From Galeopsis tetrahit (Eukaryota; Streptophyta; Magnoliopsida; Lamiales; Lamiaceae), in NCBI GenBank assembly GCA_963675135.1, contig OY776128.1:69508670-69572669 (forward strand): a stretch of 64,000 nucleotides of DNA. The letters run 5' to 3'. The notes under the pieces are model-generated. The model was not told the origin of the DNA. It worked only from the letters and a program-made list of their open reading frames with translations, and made no database searches. A program made the position numbers and the translations under genes. Every line of letters begins with the position of its first letter. Within the stretch, counting starts at the first letter, position 1. Below are positions 56,716 through 64,000 of this stretch, piece by piece.

Positions 56716-57312
56716 CAATCACTCACACTCACTAATGCAGGAAACAATTACACTATCAAATGGTTCGTTAAATTTCAGTAAAAAAAAAAAAGTCACCTGG
56801 ATTCTTGATTGTCTCGTTTAAAGAACTTGAATTCAAATTTGAGATTTCTCTTTTAAAGAAGCACGTCATTTTCAAGATCTCTTTCCCCCTGGATATATCT
56901 CTGTCTTTTTTCTGAAATAAAAAGAATGAATTCACATTCACTCCTATTCTCATGACCAGCACCTATGAAACACCGTGTTTTATTAGGGCACACTAAGATG
57001 ATTTTCTTGATTTATATTTCTGGTAGATAAGGATCGGTAAATTTCAATCCTAATAAGAAAATATATATTATATATTGTTAATGTTTAATATTTAATTTTT
57101 AATTTAAATGGTATTTTTGTCATTTTATATTTATTAATTTAATTTATTAGTATGGCGAAGCAGTGCGATTGCATATTGCATAGAGCAAACGCACTATTGC
57201 GAAGTGCAATCTTATATAAATAATTATATACGTTGGATCAATGATCCAATGGTATTTAATGAGTTTCCTGTTATCAGAAAGTGCGAAGCCTTCCTGACTA
57301 TAGAAAGACCCC
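56716..57312 (-). repeat. Right arm of the inverted duplication (IQD leader and promoter)
   Basis: Complementary to 52678-53327. It ends in GACCCC beside an A run, and the left arm starts GGGTC beside AAAAAGAA, so the outer ends are inverted repeats with A-rich flanks. A 9-bp target duplication cannot be shown. Confidence 0.7.
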
Positions 57313-58677
57313 AAAAAAAAATAAGAAAAAGAATTGGTAGGAAAAGAAACAGATACATTTTGCTTTTCTGACAAAAAGTCTGAAAAGTATTTTCTCTCTC
57401 CTCATTTAAGAGTTTAAACAAAAATGCTTTTCTCTCCATTTAACCGATTGTCCGCAATGTTTAAAAGGTGGGATTCAATTTTTTAAATCCTCATTTCACC
57501 ACCGTTGTGGGAGCTCTAAGTGTATTATAAAGATGAATTGATATTTAAATTTGTATTTAAATTGAAATGAATTGAGAGAGATTGGATTTGGCCAAATCAA
57601 ATCCGGATTGATCAATTCCAAGATGGACTGAAAAGTAATTCTAGTGCAGTTATAAATATAATGAATAATATTTGAGTGCAATCATTAATAATTTGTAAAC
57701 GTAATGTAAACAAAAAATATAATTTGTAAACGGTATAATATTTGATAAAATTAAAAAGTGATATTTCGTGGAGTATTACAGGTGTGATAAATGATCCATT
57801 AATAATTTGTGTGTATAAAGTATAAACTAGTCAATTTATATAATAATTTGTGTGTATAAAGTATAAACTAGTCAATTTATATATAAGTAGTAATTATTAG
57901 TATTAAATTAATTTTTTTTATTTGTGTAGAAAGCTAAAAACAACCGTCGAAGTTGAACGAAAATTGGAATTTATACATTTAAATTATATCTCAATATTGA
58001 CTCCAAGGAGTGAGATGATCAATTGTAAAGAAAATATACTATGTATGGATTGAGGTATTTAAAATGACTTCAGAATTTCAATATTATCAAAATTTGTAAA
58101 AGAATATTCAAATTTAATGAGGGCAATTCTTACAGTAGTCAAATTTTATAAAGTGACTATATAGTCACTTTGTCGAATCGCGCCATGTGACGTCGTAAAC
58201 GCTGTAACGACCTGCTACCTGTTATACATATTTAAGTTATTTTTATCATTATTTAAATTGTATTTTGTTATTTGCTATATTACCCTTTTTTTATTTAAAT
58301 TATTTATGAGAAAGTTTAATCTATAAAAAATAATAAAATTACTATCCTACCCTTTTATTACAAATATTAATAAAATTACTATCCTACCCTTTTAATACAA
58401 ATATTATAATTTTAAATTTAAAAAATGAAATAAATAAATTCCAGAATAATACATTACTTTCTTCTCCACAGCCACATCGAGTTTTATGTTTCTAAGACTT
58501 GAAATTGAAATTAGGGTTCCTTTCTCCCAACTCCATTGTTCATAAATTGCGAATGAATTGAAATCGTTTATTTCTCCCCCAATTCCAAAGTTCCTAAGTT
58601 GCAAAGTGAATTCGATTATCGAAGTAATAATGTGGTTATCTCACTGTTGGTGATTCCTCGCTCAATTCCTGATTTTC
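57313..58677. other. Intergenic with a 41-bp duplication and a 22-bp palindrome
   Basis: AATAATTTGTGTGTATAAAG starts two direct copies at 57801 and 57842. A perfect 22-bp palindrome centred on CTATATAG lies at 58150-58171. Direct repeats of ATTACTATCCTACCCTTTTA occur near 58339 and 58375. No gene supported. Confidence 0.5.
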
Positions 58678-58905
58678 GCCGACGGTCGCTGACTCGAAGA
58701 AGGCGGACGGAGATATTCGCCGACGGCCGCTCATGCCAAGAAGCAGGACGGAGATTTCCTCCGACAATCGCTCACTCCTAGAACATTGTGGAGATTTTCT
58801 TCGACGGTTGCTCTCTCCAAGAAGCAGGAAGAAGACTTTCTCCGACGGTCGCTCACTCGAAAAAGCGGGAAGGTGATTTTCTCCGACGGTTTCTCCGACT
58901 GTATT
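58678..58905. repeat. Minisatellite, ~41-bp unit, about 5.5 copies
   Basis: Units containing CGACGGTCGCTCACTC start near 58681, 58722, 58763, 58803, 58844 and 58885, giving a period of 40-41 bases with moderate divergence. The GC-richer repeat leaves open frames on both strands (such as 58636-59013 minus). A 41-base unit is not a coding period and no domain is seen. Confidence 0.8.
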
Positions 58906-59016
58906 GCATGTGAACCCCTCCGACTCCCTTCGCCAAGCCCTAACATCGGTTGATAAATTTACAAGTAAGCCAAAACCTTCAAATTTTCTTTGAGCCTGGG
59001 AGGTACGGTACATTCA

Positions 59017-59184
59017 GCCTGGGAGATGCAATTTTTCTGATTACTGGTCTTTTTCTCATCTATTTTACTCTTAGTTTAGGCCTTTGCTACTGCTCTTTTG
59101 ATGGTACATCTTGTACCCATTGTACTATGAACTTTTGTTCTCATTAATATTAATACATCTTTGACCGACAAAAAAAAAAAAGAA
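59017..59184 (+). mobile_element. 5'-truncated LINE 3' stub with target duplication
   Basis: A 168-bp insert ends in a poly-A tail (AAAAAAAAAAAAGA) and is flanked by the perfect 15-bp duplication GGTACGGTACATTCA (59002-59016 and 59185-59199). The insert resembles the 3' end of plant L1 elements (TTGTACCC, TTAATATTAATACATC before the tail). Target-primed reverse transcription leaves exactly this kind of insert. A SINE is less likely because no tRNA-like head is seen. Confidence 0.85.
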
Positions 59185-59199
59185 GGTACGGTACATTCA

Positions 59200-60274
59200 A
59201 TCACTTTGCTAAATTGTTAAATTCAGTTGCAAATTTTTTTTGAGGCATTTTATCGAACACTTGTTGATCAATCAAGTTTCTATTTAATTTGAGTCAATTT
59301 AAAAAATAATTACTGCTAAACAACTCAACCCCAACAATCCCAAGTTTGAGTGTAGAACTCAAGAAATCGTAAACAAAATCAATTAGAGAAAATCGAAAAT
59401 ACTAACCAGATTTTCAAAATCAGTGCGGCTGACAGGCGGCGGGGAGACGCGAGGCAGGAAAAAAACCTATGAATTGAAAACGCATGAAATAGATAGGTTC
59501 TAATGAATTTAATTCCCTTAAGTTTTAATTTGATTTTTTTTTAATTAATTGATTTGATTTATTTTTTGTTTAATAACAAAGGGTAAATTTGTAATTTTAA
59601 CATTACATATTTTAATTACATTAATAAAAATATAATAAATTATTTTATTGTATAAGGATAAAAATATAATTTTACAATAATATATTTTAATTAATTTAAT
59701 TTAATAGAAAATAAAAATTTATGACACATTACGACAATACATACCGTAAAATTTACAAAAAGTAACATGTAATCAAATTTAAGTCTTTAGATTAGATTTT
59801 TAATGGTTTAGATTAATTGACTATGATAGTCATTACGACACCCTTACTACATGTAGGAGGTCCCATGTAATGATTGATTTCGAATTCATGTTAATTCTTT
59901 TATCTTTAAATGAAAATTTGCTATTAAAAATTTCAAATTCATTTGATAAATTCGGTAATCCAACACAACCCTATATAATATTTCCTTTCCAATAAGAAGT
60001 TTGAGAAAATATTACACAAATAAGTGTCCTTTTGCCATTTCATTTTTAGATTTTTTTTCATAATTTATTAAAAAATATTCATAATTTCTATATTTCCTTT
60101 ATTAATTATGAAATCTATTTGATTCATATATATAAAATATCTATTGAAAGCTAAATTTATGTGATGTGTTAACATATTTTCATTCATTAATGAAGAGTAA
60201 ATTATCAATAGTCAATACATATCACTTTTTAATTTCACCCGAAAAATTAAAAGGACCCTTACTTAAAAACGGTA
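59200..60274. other. AT-rich intergenic region
   Basis: No gene, RNA or clear element found. One small GC-richer patch lies near 59425-59465. Confidence 0.5.
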
Positions 60275-60516
60275 CTCCCTCTGTCTTAAAAAGATAGTCC
60301 ACTATTTATTTTTGGTTTGTTTCAAATTATAGTTCACTTTCCTTTTATTTCAATATTTTTGCCTAAAATACCCTTATTTAATGATTGTTGGAACAAATTT
60401 CAATATCATTAAATAGGGGTATTACAAGAATATAAGAACAAATTTTATATGCTAAAAATGTTTGCATTGATTTATGTGAAAAAGGAAAGTGAACTATCTT
60501 TTTGAGACGGAGGGAG
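60275..60516. mobile_element. Stowaway-like MITE, 242 bp
   Basis: Starts CTCCCTCTGTCTTAAAAAGA and ends with the complement CTTTTTGAGACGGAGGGAG, with TA on both sides (60273-60274 and 60517-60518). Non-coding. Confidence 0.85.
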
Positions 60517-60595
60517 TATAATGTTAAAACAAAAATATTAAATGCACCCACTTAACTCACACACTCAAATTTAATGTTCACTCCGTTCCATAATA

Positions 60596-60828
60596 CTCCC
60601 TCCGTCCGCCTATAAGCTTTCCATTTTACCATTTTGGTCCGTCCGCCTATAAGCTTCCCATACCTTTTTTGGTAAGTACTTTTTCTTACACTTCATTTTA
60701 TATTTTACCTTTTCTCTCTATCTCTCTCCTCTCTCAATCACATCACTTGTACTATATCTATTATTTAATCACTTTTCTTAATCTACGTGCCAAAAAGTAA
60801 CGTAACACTTATAGGCGGACGGAGGGAG
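60596..60828. mobile_element. Stowaway-like MITE, 233 bp
   Basis: Starts CTCCCTCCGTCCGCCTATAA and ends with the complement TTATAGGCGGACGGAGGGAG, flanked by TA (60594-60595 and 60829-60830). The GTCCGCCTATAAGCTT motif is repeated once near the left end. It lies only about 80 bases from the preceding MITE and belongs to another family by sequence. Confidence 0.88.
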
Positions 60829-61571
60829 TAATTTTAATAGGTAGATTTGCACATATATTAAGAAAGTGTAATAATGTGTAAAGTTTTGAAGAGAATTTTA
60901 TAAATTTCTATGTATAAAGTAAAAAAAAATTGGTTGACTTTTATATATTTGTAGAGAAAAAGTAATGACATTTAAGTAAAATTAAGAATATTACGAGGGT
61001 AGAGTTTATAAAAGATTTTTCATTTTAAGAGTGGTGTAAATTATTGTAACAAACAGATAATTTTGCACATATATGCAGAGGAAAAAAAAAGATAAATATA
61101 TGAAAGATAAAAGATAAAAAAAGAGATATAAAAACACTTAAATATTATTATTTGTACACAATATCACCATTTTTGTAACTTCTAAGTTTAAGTTTAGTTA
61201 TATATTCAAATTAATTCATTTATTTACTAAAAAAAAAAAAAAAGAAAAAAAAAGAAAAGAAAAGAGGAAGGGTAGTTGGTTAATGGGCTTGGCGTTGCAT
61301 AGCACTAGTAAAAAGCAATAAATATGGGGGACGAAGGTGACGACTGACAGTGGAATCACCCCTAAATCCACGATTCTCCGCCTTTTCATCGCTTTTCCCA
61401 AGATTCCTCTTACGCAACTCATATCAACTTCTCTTTCCTCTCTCCTCCGTCATCCGTGAACGGCAGAGGGGCTGAGCTTCTGCTTCAAGCCACTGCTCTA
61501 TATCTTCTCCGAATCCTTTTTATTCACCGCCTAACCCTACCTTTTTTCGCTACATTTTTGCCCGATTGACG
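60829..61571 (+). promoter_or_regulatory. Upstream region and 5' leader of the uncoupling protein gene
   Basis: AT-rich up to about 61260, including an A-rich run near 61230-61260, then a TTAATGGGCTT site II-type word near 61280. From about 61360 a CT-rich leader runs into the start codon. Boundaries are approximate. Confidence 0.45.
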
Positions 61572-63537
61572 ATGGGGGATCACGGCAAGGCTAAATCGGA
61601 CATTTCATTCGCCGGAACTTTTGGTAGCAGTGCTTTCGCAGCTAGCTTTGCCGAGGTATAATTTTCTTCTCTTCTGTTCGATCTTTCTTTCTTTGATTCG
61701 ATGATATGTTGTTCATTGCTCTGCTTTTTCATTTTTGGGGTTTAAGAACTTAGGCGTGGAATCCTATGTTATTTAATCATTTTCTTTTAATTTTTTAAAT
61801 TTTTTGCTTCCGTGTTGAGGTGGAATGCTGGTCAAATAGTCTGTGTTAATGTTAATTTGAAATTCCTACCTGCTGACTTGTTTGATCTTCTAATTTAGTG
61901 TGAAAAAATTTCTTATTATAAGCAACCGTACTGTTGAGGCCTGAATTTTGTATGGGTAATTTTCCTATATGAGTATGAGCTTGGACTCATTTTCCTCTCA
62001 AGTCTCATAAAGTTGTTCCGAAGTCTATTCGCTGTATTAATTAATTTCAGCAAGTTTGATTCAGTGTCTTTTGCATGTTTTATTCTGAAATTTTGATATA
62101 CCAACTTGACTTGTCATGAAATGCTCTGATCAAGAAACTTGGGATGTTATGATTTGGTATGCTTATCCAGTTATCCTTATTGGTGAACTTCATTTGATCT
62201 TGGGCTAATATATGTGCCTGTGTATAGATCTGCACGATTCCATTGGACACTGCCAAGGTTAGGCTCCAATTACAGAAAAAAGCTGTTGCTGGGGATGCTA
62301 TGTCATTGCCTAAGTATAAGGGATTGCTAGGAACAGTTGGAACTATTGCGAGAGAAGAAGGGATGTCTGCACTATGGAAGGGTATTGTTCCAGGATTACA
62401 TAGGCAGTGTCTCTTTGGAGGTTTGAGGATTGGCTTATACGAACCTGTATGTTTTCCCTTGAATTTTGGATGGAAAGTTTTATTTGTTAGCTTGGTTTTC
62501 CTAATTTCCTCTGATGCTTTTGCTTTTTTTTCATATGCTTTTAGGTTAAAAACTTCTATGTGGGCAAAGATCACGTTGGAGATGTGCCATTATCAAAGAA
62601 AGTACTTGCTGCACTCACAACTGGTGAGAGAATACTGCAGATGTTTTTCTTTTCGGTATTCGAATAATAAATAGTTTGAAAGTTTAAATGAATTAATTAG
62701 CAGTTGGTTTTAATGTGTGAACACTTTTATCTCCGGCTTTGCTAGTCTTAGGTATAAAAATTGCAAATGGCGTGTTTTATTCAATGTATACTTTTGTGAT
62801 CACCTCCAGGTGCTCTAGGCATAGCTATTGCCAACCCTACAGATCTTGTTAAAGTACGACTTCAAGCTGAGGGGAAACTGCCGCCCGGTGTGCCTAGACG
62901 TTATTCTGGAGCATTAAATGCTTACTCTACAATCGTGAGACAGGTTATATCTCTGAACCTTGTGTAAGTGTATTCCCCCCACTAGATTCAGTACCCAACT
63001 TGATCCCTCTTGGATATGTTTTTATTGAAAATGTAGGAAGGAGTTGCTAAATTGTGGACTGGAATTGGACCCAATATTGCACGCAATGCTATCATAAATG
63101 CTGCTGAACTAGCTAGTTACGATCAAGTGAAGCAGGTATTGCAATGCTTCTTCTACTAAGCCTAATCTGTTTTGCCTTCTGTTTTTTTGACTATTTTGTA
63201 TGTTTCTGTACAGTCAATTCTGAAACTCCCAGGTTTCACAGACAATGTTGTCACCCATCTTTTTGCTGGGTTAGGAGCTGGGTTCTTTGCTGTCTGCATT
63301 GGCTCTCCTGTTGACGTGGTAACTTACCTGAATCAACAACTTTATTCATTTTTTGTGTTTTTTTTTCCTGCAATTGCTGGAACTCTTTGAGAAAGACTGG
63401 GCTAACAGAGATCTACAGGTGAGTGAGGCCTGTTAATTTTAATTGATGTCTCTTTGTGGCAGGTAAAATCGAGGATGATGGGAGATTCTGCATACAAAAA
63501 TACTCTTGATTGTTTTGTTAAGACTTTAAAGAATGAT
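61572..63537 (+). CDS. UCP1: Mitochondrial uncoupling protein (UCP1/PUMP1-type), 3' part outside the window
   Basis: Seven exons: 61572-61655, 62228-62446, 62545-62623, 62810-62943, 63037-63135, 63214-63318 and 63463-63537. All have GT-AG borders and correct phases and give 265 codons so far. Family length is about 306, so roughly 40 codons lie beyond the window. It is a mitochondrial carrier of three repeats; the Px[DE]xx[KR]xR signature is seen at residues 33-40 (PLDTAKVR), 137-144 (PTDLVKVR) and 237-244 (PVDVVKSR). The sequence is very close to plant PUMP1, with conserved HRQCLFGGLRIG and AELASYDQVK. Such proteins sit in the inner mitochondrial membrane, allow a regulated proton leak, and also exchange amino acids and dicarboxylates. 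A member number other than 1 is possible. Confidence 0.93.
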
Positions 63538-64000
63538 GTAAGTTCATATTCTGCTGCTCTGGAAGTGTGATTTTTTACCACATTGCTTGAGGTTTATTTT
63601 GATTGTTCAAGGATAATTTGCCCGATTATTAGATTACTAAGAATAGTGTATTAGATGCTGTTGCCTCATACGAGAGAACCTGTAACTATATAGATTTTGA
63701 AATTTAATAAGCAAATTTCAAAAATAAAAAGAGCAGTAAATCTGTGGTTTTATAAAACAATAATGTGTTTACACAGTTGATGGACTTTCAATTAATGGCC
63801 TTTGAAATGCTCACCTAACAAAGTGAGATAGTTCAAGTGGTTATAGCATCACTAATTAGGGCAGTGTGGTCATGGGTTCTAATCTTGTTTGCCAGTTTAG
63901 GAAAATAATAATAATAATAATAGTAAAGTATTGTCATCTTGTTTGTTTGTTTGTTTGGATGTCTATGAACAGTTGCATGGTTTCTCATCTAGATACATGA
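63538..64000 (+). other. Intron of the uncoupling protein gene running off the window
   Basis: The GTAAGT donor at 63538 opens an intron that continues to the edge. It contains an (AAT)n run near 63905-63923 and TTTG repeats near 63943-63957. No exon recognised. Confidence 0.6.

Noticed and set aside
58636..59013. 125-residue minus-strand ORF with repeats
   Set aside because: Produced by the 41-bp minisatellite, whose unit length is not a coding period.
1..64000. CRISPR arrays, operons, tRNA or rRNA genes
   Set aside because: None seen. The sequence is plant nuclear DNA and I found no convincing cloverleaf or rRNA segment by eye, but a tRNA scan was not possible.

Overview
The window is nuclear DNA of a flowering plant. 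Plant-type genes with short GT-AG introns (a plastid fructokinase-like protein, a plant O-fucosyltransferase, cytosolic ribosomal protein eL33, a mitochondrial uncoupling protein) sit in AT-rich DNA full of plant transposable elements: Ty1/copia Sirevirus, Ty3/gypsy, L1-type LINEs, Mutator-like and Stowaway-like elements. A eudicot is likely; nothing seen fixes the species.

Layout. Positions 1-24400 are a nest of mobile elements. The outer layer is a minus-oriented Ty3/gypsy element (truncated left LTR 493-1351, complete right LTR 23313-24395, broken gag/protease 21439-23244). Inside it lies a minus-oriented Sirevirus-type copia element (to 21438) with broken gag and pol but an intact 1299-codon extra ORF. 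Its pol is split by a 2118-bp solo LTR with a perfect 5-bp target duplication. The left end of the copia element is a 553-bp inverted repeat of LTR sequence. The gypsy part left of the copia element also carries a 1248-bp Mutator-like element (perfect 9-bp target duplication) and a plus-strand exon-like ORF cut off by the copia end.

Positions 24400-36600: a 1902-bp terminal-inverted-repeat element, then the complete FLN2-like gene (plus, 26815-28540), converging with a complete eight-exon O-fucosyltransferase gene (minus, 29128-32769). AT-rich DNA follows, with a decayed DUF4283-type ORF1 fragment. Positions 36600-42700 hold a nearly full-length but multiply frameshifted L1-type LINE (minus). 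A fold-back element (42912-43714) lies directly upstream of the eL33 (RPL35A) gene (43919-45181), whose promoter has TGGGCY boxes and a telo-box.

Positions 46000-61400 are mostly intergenic. They contain four Stowaway-like MITEs, a LINE C-terminal fragment, a 168-bp LINE stub with a 15-bp target duplication, a 41-bp minisatellite, and a truncated IQD (calmodulin-binding) gene copy bracketed by an inverted duplication of its own 5' region. From 61572 to the right edge is a mitochondrial uncoupling protein gene (seven exons seen, the rest outside the window).

The host genes are unrelated housekeeping or organelle genes that happen to be neighbours. Nothing suggests an operon or a gene cluster. 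The most unusual structures are the palindromic LTR end, the intact extra ORF in the otherwise dead copia element, the antisense exon-like unit in the gypsy element, and the IQD inverted duplication.
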